A stretch of DNA of 64,000 nucleotides from Psychrobacillus sp. BL-248-WT-3 (GTDB taxonomy: Bacteria; Bacillota; Bacilli; Bacillales_A; Planococcaceae), in contig NZ_JABAFC010000001.1 in assembly GCF_012843435.1 (NCBI RefSeq), positions 186,001-250,000 of the forward strand, given 5' to 3'. Below are positions 26,867 through 36,175 of this stretch, in pieces; the stretch's first letter is position 1, and each line of letters starts with the position of its first letter. Position numbers and translations under genes: made by a program. The notes under the pieces were generated by a model. The model was given only the letters and a program-made list of their open reading frames with translations, had not been told where the DNA came from and ran no database searches.

Positions 26867-28096
26867 ATGAAATGGAAAAACTACCCACAAAATATTAAGG
26901 TCCGATTGATTACATCTTTTTTTAATAGGGCAGTTTCATCTGCTGTTATGCCTTTTATGGCATTGTTCTTTGCTCAAGAGATGAGTAAGGTCTGGGCTGG
27001 TTTATTTTTAATAGGTACAGTATGTGTAAGTTTTTTTATCAGTCTAATTGGAGGATATATTTCTGACCGCTTACCAAGAAAGGGGTTATTAGTAATTACA
27101 TCTCTCTTAAGTGGGGGTATGTTCGTTTGCATGACCCTTAGCTTGCTACCTAAATCTAATATCATTTGGATGTTTGCAATCGCTTATACGCTATATATTA
27201 TTACAAGCAGTTTAGGGAGGCCTGCTATGCATGCAATCATCATCGATTCTACTTCTCCTGATAATCGAAAAGAAGTATATGCGCTGGATTACTGGCTTAC
27301 CAATTTGTCAATGGCTATAGGGGCTGCATTAGGGGGATTACTATATTTAAACCATCAGATTGAATTGTTTATGTTACTCTCTTTTACCTCTTTATGCCTT
27401 CCAATCGCATATAAAATTTGGTTGGTGGATGGACATAATAAGCTTTTAGAAAAGCAGCACAAAAACGTTTTTATTGATCTCATACATAATTATAAAATTG
27501 CCTTTCAAGATAAACCGTTCGTCCAGGTAGTCGTTGGATCCATGTTCATTTTTGCTGCCGAGTTTTCTTTAAACAGCTATATAGGTGTAAGGCTAGCGGA
27601 AACTTTTCAGTCGGTCCAAATAGGAGATTTCGAGCTTGCCGGAGTTAGAATGCTAAGTTTACTTAATATAGAAAACATGCTTTTAGTCGTTTGTTTGACT
27701 TTTTTTATCAACAAAATAACGGATCGTTTCAGCAATAAGCGTGTATTGCTAGTGGGGTTAGCATTATATAGTATTGGATACATAACGATAACATCTGCCA
27801 ATACATGGTATATACTTATATTCTTTAATTTAATTGCTACGGTTGGTGAGTTGATATATTCACCTGTAAGAAATGCCGAGCAAGCAAATATGATACCCGC
27901 AGACAAAAGGGGATCTTACTCCGCATTTTCTAACTTCTCATTTAGCGGAGCAGACTTAATCGCTCGCTCCACGATTATTATCGGGGCATTTTTAGTACCA
28001 ACCATGATGTCTGTATATATTGGAATTATCCTTATGATTGGGATCGGTTTATTATACACTGGTTTATTCATGAGGAAGCTAACGGTAGTTGTTTAA
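26867..28096 (+). CDS. MFS transporter controlled with the SgrR-like regulator
   Basis: 409 residues, about 12 membrane helices, with GGYISDRLPRKGLLV as the MFS signature loop between helices 2 and 3. Gene order mirrors sgrR with its sugar-efflux MFS partner, so export of a sugar or peptide-like compound is plausible but unproven. GGAGGAG precedes the ATG; a terminator follows at 28146. Confidence 0.85.
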   Translation: MKWKNYPQNIKVRLITSFFNRAVSSAVMPFMALFFAQEMSKVWAGLFLIGTVCVSFFISLIGGYISDRLPRKGLLVITSLLSGGMFVCMTLSLLPKSNIIWMFAIAYTLYIITSSLGRPAMHAIIIDSTSPDNRKEVYALDYWLTNLSMAIGAALGGLLYLNHQIELFMLLSFTSLCLPIAYKIWLVDGHNKLLEKQHKNVFIDLIHNYKIAFQDKPFVQVVVGSMFIFAAEFSLNSYIGVRLAETFQSVQIGDFELAGVRMLSLLNIENMLLVVCLTFFINKITDRFSNKRVLLVGLALYSIGYITITSANTWYILIFFNLIATVGELIYSPVRNAEQANMIPADKRGSYSAFSNFSFSGADLIARSTIIIGAFLVPTMMSVYIGIILMIGIGLLYTGLFMRKLTVVV

Positions 28097-28145
28097 TCTA
28101 TTTTTCTCCCGTTTGAAATTTGTTTATGAGTCCTTAAAAGTATTT

Positions 28146-28190
28146 AAAGCGAGTAAGCGGACGTTAACTGGTCCAGTTGCTCGCTTTTTT
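28146..28190 (+). terminator. Rho-independent terminator
   Basis: AAAGCGAGTAA pairs with TTGCTCGCTTT, then T residues, after the MFS gene. Confidence 0.82.
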
Positions 28191-28347
28191 AAATTTGAAA
28201 GCTGCTCATTTCTATATCTGGCTGACGCGTTCTGCAATGCAAGCAACTTAAAATAGTATTTTAAAAATTCGATTGTTTCTTAGAATGATATTTTATATAC
28301 TGTAATTAATAATTATCAGAAAATTAAATTTAATGGAGGAGGGAATT

Positions 28348-29397
28348 ATGCTTAGGAATATTATAAATGAATACTTGGTAGCTAAGAAAATACCTGGAGG
28401 CGTCATTCATGTTCAGCAAGGCAATGTAGTGCTATATAGGGACAGCTTTGGCTCATTTGTTACAAATACTGGTGAAGTAAAGGAAATCACTATGGAAACT
28501 GTTTTTGATATCGCATCATTAACCAAAGTAGTTGCAACATTACCAGCCACTCTCGTTCTGCTAGATAAAAAACAGGTATCTCTAAAGGATTCTGTTCAAA
28601 AGTATATTCCACAATTCCAATATCCAAATATTAATATTGAACACCTTCTTTATCATAATAGTGGTCTACCTGCAGATTTATCCCCACCAGTAAAAAGAGG
28701 AGATAATCGGGATGTTTTAGAAGAGATATTTAGTGTCAATCCAATTTTTGAGCCAGGAAAAACTGTAGTTTATAGTGATTTAGGAATGATTTTGTTAGGG
28801 AAAATTATTGAGGAAGTGTCGGGAGAGACTTTCGATCAATTTGTAGAGAGGGAAGTTCTCATACCAATGGGGATGAAAAATACGACATTTAATCCTAAAG
28901 AAGAGGTTAGAAGTCTTATAGCATCAACTGAATATATGAATGGGAGCTATGTCCAAGGAGTAGTACACGATGAAAAAGCATATATGTTAAATGGGGTATC
29001 AGGAAGTGCAGGATTATTCTCGTGTTTGGATGACCTTGTTCAATACGTGCATTACTGGTTACATCCATCTGATCAAACTGTATTTAATCCTGCCTGGTTA
29101 CAAGACTGTCATCAAAAATTTTTTAAACACAGGGGTCTAGGCTTTGAAGTATGGAATGGTAAAGATACTGAAGTTACAATCAGTACAGACTGGTCCATTG
29201 GCTCATTTGGACATACAGGATTTACTGGAACATCTATATGGATAGATCCAAAAGAAAAACTATTTGTGGTGCTGTTAACCAATGCAATACATTACGGGAG
29301 GGATGTTCCAAAAAAAGAGTTTAGACTGGAGATCCATGAAAGCGTTTACGAGACGTTTATAAAAAAGGAGAGTACTAATTATGAAAAGTTGGATTAA
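28348..29397 (+). CDS. Serine hydrolase, class C beta-lactamase-like
   Basis: 349 residues. Catalytic SLTK (S57/K60) in FDIASLTKV; second motif YSDLG (Y142-S-D144); third conserved motif near HTGFTG. No signal peptide, so probably cytoplasmic, unlike secreted penicillin-binding proteins. It opens an operon whose next genes are a sugar ABC importer; it overlaps the binding-protein gene by 17 bases. The ATG at 28348 follows GGAGGAGG; the in-frame ATG at 28333 lies upstream of that site. Substrate unknown; a muropeptide or sugar ester is conceivable. Confidence 0.83.
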   Translation: MLRNIINEYLVAKKIPGGVIHVQQGNVVLYRDSFGSFVTNTGEVKEITMETVFDIASLTKVVATLPATLVLLDKKQVSLKDSVQKYIPQFQYPNINIEHLLYHNSGLPADLSPPVKRGDNRDVLEEIFSVNPIFEPGKTVVYSDLGMILLGKIIEEVSGETFDQFVEREVLIPMGMKNTTFNPKEEVRSLIASTEYMNGSYVQGVVHDEKAYMLNGVSGSAGLFSCLDDLVQYVHYWLHPSDQTVFNPAWLQDCHQKFFKHRGLGFEVWNGKDTEVTISTDWSIGSFGHTGFTGTSIWIDPKEKLFVVLLTNAIHYGRDVPKKEFRLEIHESVYETFIKKESTNYEKLD

Positions 29398-30694
29398 AAA
29401 TGGTCTTACAATTTTTTTGATTATGTTGGTTACCTTCATTATAGGTGCTTGTTCAGATGATAAGGAAAATAGTTCGTCCACAACTGGCTCACAGGGAGAT
29501 GGAGACAAAGTTGCCACATCAGGAGATAAGGAAACAGTAAACTTAACCATTGGAAGCTGGAGAACAGAGGATGTTTCGAAATATGAAAAAGTAATCGCAC
29601 TTTTTAACGAAACACACCCGGAAATACAGGTAGAATTTAACCCGACTAAAAATACAGAATACAATACAGTATTAAATACTGCACTACAAGCAGGAGAGGG
29701 CCCTGACATTTTTCATTTAAGACCTTATGGTGCAGGATTAAAGCTAGTGGATGCTGGATTTGTAGAGCCGATTAGTGATTTAGAAGGGTTAGGCCAGTAT
29801 TCCGATGAATTTCTAGCTGCATCTCGAGGAGCTGACGGAGAGCAATACGGGGTTCCCCTGAATATTAGCTCCACTCAATTCTTCTACAATAAAAAGATAT
29901 TCGCAGACCATGGAATTGAAATCCCTACAACGTGGGATGAGTTTATAGAAGTGAATGAGAAGCTATTAGAAGCCGGAGTTACGCCTATTGCAATGGGAAC
30001 TAAAGAAGGTTGGCTATTGTCGTTAACCCATGGAATAGTTGGAGCAGGGGTTGTTGATGGAAATACCTTTGCAGAAAAGCTGATCAAAGGGGAAACGGAT
30101 TTTACTGATTCGGCATTTAAAGAGTCCATTCAAGTAATGAATGATTTAAAGAAATACTTCCCGAAAAACTCTGAGGGGCTAGGAATGGATGATATTCGCA
30201 CGATGTTTGCTATGGAGCAGGCAGCGATGTTCCCACTTGGGAGCTGGGAAATTCCCGTAGTTAACGATTTAAACGGAGACTTAGATTATGGGTATTTCGC
30301 AATGCCGTCTAAGCAAGGAAATCAAACAGTAACTTCGTGGGTTGACGGTTCATTTGCGATAAATGCAAATTCTAAAAACAAAGAAGCAGCTAAGGTGTTT
30401 CTTCAGTTTTTAACAACAAAGGAATTTGGAGAGCTTTTTGTGAAAGAATTTAATATGATTAGTGCAATTCCTGGGATCAGTTCAGAAGATGAACTTCTTA
30501 GTGAGCTAAGTAAAGCGGTGGAAACAAGTTCAACCCCGTATTATTGGGTTATAAATTTTACAGGTGGAGATCCTACTACAAAAACTGTCCTAGAAACAGA
30601 ATTACAAGGAATGTATCTTGGCGAGGTTACACCAGAGGAAGTAGCCGATAAGGTGCAAAAAAGTGCTGAATCGTGGTTTTCCCCCTTTCAATAA
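29381..30694 (+). CDS. Carbohydrate ABC transporter substrate-binding lipoprotein
   Basis: 437 residues, family-1 solute-binding protein. Lipobox IIGAC with lipid Cys at 24, then a Ser/Gly linker and the type II fold opening LTIGSWRTEDVSKYEKVIALFNETHPEIQVEF. GPDIFHLRPYG and FFYNKKIFADHGIEIPTTWDEF are typical of sugar-binding members. It captures a sugar outside the cell and delivers it to the two permeases downstream. Start overlaps the hydrolase gene; ribosome-binding GGAGAGTACTAATT. Confidence 0.9.
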   Translation: MKSWIKNGLTIFLIMLVTFIIGACSDDKENSSSTTGSQGDGDKVATSGDKETVNLTIGSWRTEDVSKYEKVIALFNETHPEIQVEFNPTKNTEYNTVLNTALQAGEGPDIFHLRPYGAGLKLVDAGFVEPISDLEGLGQYSDEFLAASRGADGEQYGVPLNISSTQFFYNKKIFADHGIEIPTTWDEFIEVNEKLLEAGVTPIAMGTKEGWLLSLTHGIVGAGVVDGNTFAEKLIKGETDFTDSAFKESIQVMNDLKKYFPKNSEGLGMDDIRTMFAMEQAAMFPLGSWEIPVVNDLNGDLDYGYFAMPSKQGNQTVTSWVDGSFAINANSKNKEAAKVFLQFLTTKEFGELFVKEFNMISAIPGISSEDELLSELSKAVETSSTPYYWVINFTGGDPTTKTVLETELQGMYLGEVTPEEVADKVQKSAESWFSPFQ

Positions 30695-30716
30695 ATAAGT
30701 AAGGAGGCTGTGAAAT

Positions 30717-31658
30717 ATGTCAGAAGAAACAGCTCCAGTAAAGCGTTCAAAGAAGGGGAAGGGGTGGACGATCCACCTTTTCCCCGTCCCTATATTAATC
30801 ATTTATGGGATGTTTGTACTCTATCCTATACTAGCAGCATTATCATATAGCTTCTTCTCCTTTAAAGGATTCACAAGAGATGCCTTTGTTGGTTTGGATA
30901 ATTTTGTCACTCTCTTTACTACAGAGCCTTATGGGTCCATGTTTAGGAATGCTTTTTCCCATAATGTCCTTTACTTTTGCATACAAATGGTTGTCATGAA
31001 TGGCCTTGCTTTTCTTTTAGCTTTTATAGTCTATAAAAAAGTAAAAGGTGCTGAATTTTTCAAAGTAGCTTTTTTCTTACCGCGGTTATTATCAGTTATT
31101 GTAGTTGGTTTCTTGTGGAAGCTAATCTTAAATCCTAACTTTGGTACACTCAATCTTATTTTAGGAAAGCTTGGTTTAGAAAATCTACAAAGAGCATGGT
31201 TGGGTGAGCCAGAAACAGCTCTAATTTCCATTATCCTTGTGAACTGTTGGTTCGGCTTGGGGTTTGGTGTACTAATATTTTTAGCTGGTTTCCAAAGCAT
31301 TCCAGGTGAACTCATCGAAGCTGCAAGACTGGATGGAGCAAAGGGAGTTTCCATGTTACGAAAGATATACATCCCATTAATGATTCCATCTATATTGATT
31401 ATGACGGTTTTGACCTTTATTCAATCGTTCGAAGCATTTGAGCTCGTTTATGCTATGCAAGGCTCGATGGGAGAACCATATTACTCAACAGATACAATGG
31501 CAGTATTTTTTTATCGACTTGCCTTTGGTAGCTCCACTGCTTCTAGCTCAACGGCAATTGGACTTGGCTCCGCACTTGCGACTGTTTTATTTTTCTTCAT
31601 ATTAATATGTACAATGATCTTCCTAAAGCTTATGAATAAAAAAGAAGTACAAATGTAA
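30717..31658 (+). CDS. Sugar ABC transporter permease (MalF-like)
   Basis: 313 residues with six membrane helices. The ATPase-coupling EAA loop EAARLDGAKGVSMLRKIYIPLM is clear. A basic N-terminus (KRSKKGKG) precedes helix 1. Forms the channel with the following permease. AAGGAGG precedes the ATG. Confidence 0.9.
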   Translation: MSEETAPVKRSKKGKGWTIHLFPVPILIIYGMFVLYPILAALSYSFFSFKGFTRDAFVGLDNFVTLFTTEPYGSMFRNAFSHNVLYFCIQMVVMNGLAFLLAFIVYKKVKGAEFFKVAFFLPRLLSVIVVGFLWKLILNPNFGTLNLILGKLGLENLQRAWLGEPETALISIILVNCWFGLGFGVLIFLAGFQSIPGELIEAARLDGAKGVSMLRKIYIPLMIPSILIMTVLTFIQSFEAFELVYAMQGSMGEPYYSTDTMAVFFYRLAFGSSTASSSTAIGLGSALATVLFFFILICTMIFLKLMNKKEVQM

Positions 31659-31670
31659 GAGGTGAATAGT

Positions 31671-32498
31671 ATGGAGAAAAATACAATTTGGACCAGGCCA
31701 TTTTATTATATTATTATGTTCGGAGTTGCTACCGTCAGCTTATATCCAATTTTTTTAATGTTTATGTCCTCTTTTAAATCGAGTTCGGAGATATTTAAGA
31801 ATCCCTTAGGATTACCTACAAGCTTTAGTTTAGATACGTACAGAACGTTATTAAATAAGATTCCATTTGACCAATATTTTTATAATAGTGTCATGGTGAG
31901 CGTTACTTCTGTAGTTCTAGTCGTTTTATTTTGTTCTTTGGCAGCATTTTATATTGCTCGATTTAACTTTAGCTGGAATAGTGCCATTTTCTTTGTGTTT
32001 TTGCTAGGAATGATGATTCCGATAAAGCTTGGGATAGTTCCGTTATTTATCTTGATGCGTGATCTGGGCCTCATCAATTCTTTATGGTCTTTAATACTTA
32101 TGAATATAGCTACTGGTGCCCCTATTACAATGCTTATTTTAACAGGCTTTTTCAAGACGTTACCGATGGAACTTGAGGAGGCGGCAAGGATGGATGGGGC
32201 TGGGAATCTTCGTACCCTTTGGCATGTGCTTCTTCCACTTATGCGACCTGCTATAGGAACAGTTGTCATAATAAACTTTATAGCTGCTTGGAATGACTTT
32301 TTCTTCCCGCTCATATTTATAACTGAAAAGGCAAAAATGACGATTCCTGTTGGTATGCTTTCTCTTTTTGGGGAGCATTCAGCCGACTGGGGGTCTTTGT
32401 TTGCAGGGCTAACATTAGCTTCATTGCCTATGATGGTTCTTTTTCTCCTTGCATCGAAGCAGTTTATGGAAGGGCTAACGGCAGGAGCTGTAAAATGA
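31671..32498 (+). CDS. Sugar ABC transporter permease (MalG-like)
   Basis: 275 residues, six membrane helices. EAA loop EEAARMDGAGNLRTLWHVLL. The ATG at 31671 with AAGAGGTG upstream is preferred over the GTG at 31662, which is part of that site. Last gene of the operon; no ATPase gene follows, so a shared ATPase such as an MsmX homologue must energise it. Confidence 0.9.
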   Translation: MEKNTIWTRPFYYIIMFGVATVSLYPIFLMFMSSFKSSSEIFKNPLGLPTSFSLDTYRTLLNKIPFDQYFYNSVMVSVTSVVLVVLFCSLAAFYIARFNFSWNSAIFFVFLLGMMIPIKLGIVPLFILMRDLGLINSLWSLILMNIATGAPITMLILTGFFKTLPMELEEAARMDGAGNLRTLWHVLLPLMRPAIGTVVIINFIAAWNDFFFPLIFITEKAKMTIPVGMLSLFGEHSADWGSLFAGLTLASLPMMVLFLLASKQFMEGLTAGAVK

Positions 32499-32594
32499 GG
32501 GACGTAGATTTAAAAAGGCAGGCAAGGAATGTAGAAGTAAGATGGCATGGCTTTTGGTAAAAGGGATTCTCTTTCATAATAGTGAATCTAACAA

Positions 32595-32610
32595 TAGGAA
32601 ACGTTTCCTA
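32595..32610 (+). promoter_or_regulatory. LacI-type operator-like palindrome
   Basis: TAGGAAACGTTTCCTA is a perfect 16-base palindrome with a central CG, as in LacI-family operators. It lies between the permease gene and its terminator. The first bases differ from the catabolite-responsive cre consensus. Confidence 0.5.
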
Positions 32611-32636
32611 AAGAGTTTCATCATATTACTGAATTT

Positions 32637-32666
32637 CCTCGTGAGTCACATCTCTCGGGGTTTTTT
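32637..32666 (+). terminator. Rho-independent terminator of the sugar ABC operon
   Basis: CCTCGTGAG pairs with CTCTCGGGG (one mismatch), followed by T6. Confidence 0.78.
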
Positions 32667-32871
32667 GGTGATTATAGTAAAGATCGCGTCTTCATATCTA
32701 GACTAATACTTTTCTATACGTAGAAAAATTAGTCATACCGCAATCGACATGCCGAAATTCTAATAATTTTTCCTTTGTATTAACAGTGAGGGAGGTGGCG
32801 AATGTTTTCTAGAAGTTAATCGTATATATAAAGATAAGTATACGATTTTTGTAGATAAGGAAGTGTTAAAG

Positions 32872-33285
32872 GTGAAACTAATTTCTAAATCACCTTCCTC
32901 TAAGAATGGGAAAAATATATTTTTAATACTACTTATTTTTGCAATTGTTCTTAGCATCGTTTGGTTACTTAAAAGTAGCAACAGCACTAATGTCTCGGGA
33001 GATTTAACTGAAAGTATCCATATTGCTGCAAGTTCTCTGCTGAAGGAAGATCCCACTATTTCGGAGTTCACAATTGACAAGATTAAGCTAAGTCATAAAA
33101 ACAAAGAGTCAGAAGAGGTATATATAATAACTTTCTCCATTAAACCTACAGATCCAACAAATTTTATACTGACAGGAGGAGGGGTTAAGGGCGAAAGTGG
33201 TTGGATCAATGAAAAAGTGAATTATGTAACGGTCAAGGATAACGAGACACTAGTATTCAGCACTACACCGATGGAGGGGCATTAA
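32872..33285 (+). CDS. Anchored extracytoplasmic protein, paralog 1
   Basis: 137 residues from GTG 32872, chosen because the paralog at 33415 starts at the matching GTG (MKLIS). One membrane helix (about residues 15-35), then an exterior domain with alternating strands ending YVTVKDNETLVFSTTP. Shares TEFTIDKI/TLDDLELS, FILTGGGVKGE-GW and NYVTV wording with the next gene. No named family recognised; function unknown. Confidence 0.65.
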   Translation: MKLISKSPSSKNGKNIFLILLIFAIVLSIVWLLKSSNSTNVSGDLTESIHIAASSLLKEDPTISEFTIDKIKLSHKNKESEEVYIITFSIKPTDPTNFILTGGGVKGESGWINEKVNYVTVKDNETLVFSTTPMEGH

Positions 33286-33414
33286 AATAGGGAAAGTAAA
33301 AACATTGTGGGTTTCTCGGGTTTATGATTCAGACTAGTAGAGTTATTGCCTCACCAGGATTATCGATGTTATTTATGTAAATTACGTTTACTTTTATGAA
33401 AGGGGGAGCTAGCC

Positions 33415-33837
33415 GTGAAGCTAATCTCAACTACACCATATCAAAAAATTTTAATGCTTAAATTATCTTTTTTGATTCTTTGTTTTCTTTTAGTTATGGC
33501 TGTTCCTTTTTGGTTTTTCTTTTTAAGGGGAGGTTCAGCAGAAGATGAGCTAAGAGAACGAATTACGGATACAGCAACGGAGAATTTGAAAAATGATGAC
33601 ATGGTAACCGAATTTACTTTAGACGATCTAGAGTTAAGCTATACAAATGAAGCTTCGGAAGACGTATATAGATTAGAATTCTCCGTTAAGAGCATAAATC
33701 CAGATAGCTTTATATTAGCTGGAAGAGGTGTAAAAGGAGAAGACGGATGGGTCCATCAGCTTGAAAATTATGTGACAGTCAGAAATGATAAAAGCTTAGT
33801 ATTTAGTACCATTCCCGAAGAGCAAGACCCACACTAA
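33415..33837 (+). CDS. Anchored extracytoplasmic protein, paralog 2
   Basis: 140 residues, GTG start after GGGGGAG. One membrane helix (13-37), exterior domain aligned with the previous gene (FILAGRGVKGEDGWVHQLENYVTVRNDKSLVFSTIP). The two arose by tandem duplication. They face in the same direction with a 129-bp gap. Function unknown. Confidence 0.7.
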   Translation: MKLISTTPYQKILMLKLSFLILCFLLVMAVPFWFFFLRGGSAEDELRERITDTATENLKNDDMVTEFTLDDLELSYTNEASEDVYRLEFSVKSINPDSFILAGRGVKGEDGWVHQLENYVTVRNDKSLVFSTIPEEQDPH

Positions 33838-34020
33838 ATAAATATCGGAAGTTGCCACAGAAGCAGTACTAGTCCTTCTTATTACCTTCTACAGGAACAG
33901 TTTAGATGAGTAGCTAATTGAACTGTAAACTCTTATTTTCTTTTTTACAGCTGTTCATAAATTAAATTAGTAGCAGCCAGCATTAAATTTAATTGTGTAT
34001 TACAAGTTAGCTGTATGTAA

Positions 34021-34746
34021 TTATCGAGTTGAGCCTGAGAAATTAAGCTGATTACTATTTATCTCCTTCACCCATTGACTATTATTCCAAATAGTTGGGT
34101 TGTCAATCGTTTCGTTTTCTCCTCGAACCATAAAATCATAAGTATCCTTCCCACCTGTATACCAATCAACAATGACCAGCTGATCATTTTCATTACGCAC
34201 TAGAAATTCAGTGGCTTCACCAAAGCTACCTTGATTATAATTGATTTCTGCAGGTATGTGTAAATAGAGAAAACCTCCATCCTCATCGTTCGTATACTCC
34301 ACTTCCCAATCTACATCACGAGTGGCAATACCCACACTTTGTACAAAGTCATCTGCAAGCTTAATCGTGAAATACAAGTCAAATTGGGATTGTATCTTCT
34401 TTTGTGTATAATGTACAAGGTTTTCATTATTCATAAAAGCATTCAATTCAATATCCGTACCATTCCATATCGCCTTATAATAGTCGGTCAGCGCTCTTGC
34501 ACACATTTCATAAGCATTTTTTGCATCCTGAATAGATAGCTCTCCTTTGTTTTTTACTTCATAATGAGGAGGGCCATCTACATTCTGTTCTGTGCCGGGT
34601 TTAATAGCAGAGGTTACTTCACTAAGTGTGCTTGTACTATCTGAGACTTCATGTATATTTTTTTCGTTATTTTCATTTGATTTAACTGGACTACACCCTA
34701 CTATTACAAGTCCAGTTACGATGGTTAACACGGAGAATTTCTTCAT
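34021..34746 (-). CDS. Lipoprotein of unknown function
   Basis: 241 residues. Lipobox IVGC with lipid Cys 18, then an acidic Asn/Glu/Ser-rich linker to about residue 60, and a folded domain with helix AKNAYEMCARALTDYYKAIWNGTDIELNAFMNNENLV followed by strands around GGFLYLHIPAEINYN and FLVRNENDQLVIVDWYTGGKDTYDFMVRGE. This is the general outline of Bacillus NTF2-like lipoproteins. No catalytic motif. GGAGTTGTTGTT on the minus strand precedes the ATG. Confidence 0.7.
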   Translation of the reverse strand: MKKFSVLTIVTGLVIVGCSPVKSNENNEKNIHEVSDSTSTLSEVTSAIKPGTEQNVDGPPHYEVKNKGELSIQDAKNAYEMCARALTDYYKAIWNGTDIELNAFMNNENLVHYTQKKIQSQFDLYFTIKLADDFVQSVGIATRDVDWEVEYTNDEDGGFLYLHIPAEINYNQGSFGEATEFLVRNENDQLVIVDWYTGGKDTYDFMVRGENETIDNPTIWNNSQWVKEINSNQLNFSGSTR

Positions 34747-34810
34747 AACAACAACTCCTTTACTATTAGACGATGGTTACTTAACAAAAGTCACATATAT
34801 TTTAAATTTA

Positions 34811-35063
34811 GGCTATGTTGAAGGGTAGGGTTGATTTATGATACAAAGAAATCTTAAATCAGAGAGTAGAATTGATTTTCGCCGCCGCCGGATGCTTTAA
34901 AGCGCTATCAATTTACTCGCATAAACAAAGCTGAAAAACTGTCACCAACCCCAATTTCATCATCTATTTATGTTCTTTATAGCGATTTGAAAGTTCCTTT
35001 GTTTATGTTTACAATCACTATAAAAAAAGAATTGTTAGCCAAAGTCATAATAACTTTAATAAA
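34811..35063 (+). repeat. Dispersed palindromic repeat, copy D (subtype I, core deleted)
   Basis: Keeps the left segment (GGCTATGTTGAAGGGTAGGG), CAAAGAAATCTTAAATC and the right segment (TGTCACCAACCCCAATTTC to the TTAATAAA end). The GC-rich palindrome between GGATGCTTT and AAAGCGCTATCAA is missing. The short CTTT/AAAG match at the joint suggests a deletion. Confidence 0.8.
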
Positions 35064-35083
35064 CCTTAAATTTAATACGATTT

Positions 35084-35710
35084 TCATTTACCTTTAAAAA
35101 GAGGAACAATAAATTCTTTTAAGCTGATTGTACTAATAAGGTAAATAGAAACCCCCATAAAAATCCCTTGGATTCTAGTTGAGACAATCAGGTGTTCCCC
35201 AATCCAAATGAAAGAAATAAAACAAATAGAGAGAGAAAGAAAACAAATCATTAAGCCTATGATTTTCTTTTTATAAAGCAGAAAAAGTGTTGTAAGAGCA
35301 AATCCTTCTGGGATATGATGCAGGACTGTAGAAGCAGTGACGGATAAAGGGAACGAATCATTATGAAGTAACGTGCCAATGGTCAGACTTAAGGGAATCG
35401 TATGTAAAAATAGTCCAATAATCATAGGGCTTATTGTACTCGTTTCATCTTTTGCAGCGTGTCGATGTGGAATTATTAAGCTATTCAAGTAGTAACCGCT
35501 AATGAATCCTAAAAACAACCCTAGCTTTTCAAAGGAGTCGAGAGCTTCTGGAACAATTTCAAATACCAGTAAGCTGATTAATAATAATCCACATAACAAC
35601 CCGAATATTTTTTCATATTTTTGGTGAAGTATCCCATAAACCATATAAGCAGCTATACATCCTATTGAAAGGCTAAGAAATAAAATAAAGCCTAAAAAGA
35701 TTACTGTCAT
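35084..35710 (-). CDS. ZIP-family divalent metal transporter
   Basis: 208 residues, about seven to eight membrane helices. The ZIP metal site is visible as HTIPLSLTIG (H103) and HHIPEGFALT (H131, H132, E135), with an upstream FEIVPEAL. Shorter than typical zinc permeases, but keeps both key helices. Imports zinc or another divalent metal. The gene lies between repeat copies D and E. AGAGGTC precedes the ATG on the minus strand. Confidence 0.85.
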   Translation of the reverse strand: MTVIFLGFILFLSLSIGCIAAYMVYGILHQKYEKIFGLLCGLLLISLLVFEIVPEALDSFEKLGLFLGFISGYYLNSLIIPHRHAAKDETSTISPMIIGLFLHTIPLSLTIGTLLHNDSFPLSVTASTVLHHIPEGFALTTLFLLYKKKIIGLMICFLSLSICFISFIWIGEHLIVSTRIQGIFMGVSIYLISTISLKEFIVPLFKGK

Positions 35711-35810
35711 TTTTGACCTCTTTCGATTTAAAGTTTTACATTAATTTGAGTTAAATTCATAATTAAAAATGTGATATACCTTTTTACATAAACAGATATA
35801 ATTTATTGAC

Positions 35811-36175
35811 GCTTTGTTAAAGTTATTGGTTGATTTTGGACTAACAATTCTTTTTTTATAGTGACTGTAAACATAAACAAAGAAACTTTCAAATGGCTAT
35901 TAAGAACATAAATAGCTGATGAAATTGGGGTTGGTGACAGTTTTTAGCTTTGTTTATGCGAGTAAATTTATTAGCGCTTTATCGATGCTAAAGCTGTTCC
36001 CATTTATTGATTGGAGCGCCAGACGGCGACTCCTACGGGATGAGGGAGACAGATAAGACCTCACAACCACGCGCGTAAGCGATGGGTGATGGCTTATCGC
36101 TCACCCCGAGGAAAGCGTCCGACTGGCGCGGAAATCAATTCTACTCTCTGGTTTAAGATTTCTTTGCATCATAAA
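35811..36175 (-). repeat. Dispersed palindromic repeat, copy E (subtype I, reverse)
   Basis: Nearly the same as copy C: TTTGTTAAAGTTATTGGTTG, GGGGTTGGTGACAG, palindromic core between 36018 and 36140 bounded by GCGCCAG and CTGGCGC, then CTCTGGTTTAAGATTTCTTTGC. It abuts copy F directly. Confidence 0.85.

Noticed and set aside
32595-32610. Catabolite-responsive cre site
   Set aside because: The palindrome begins TAGG rather than TGWAAN, and it lies downstream of the operon.
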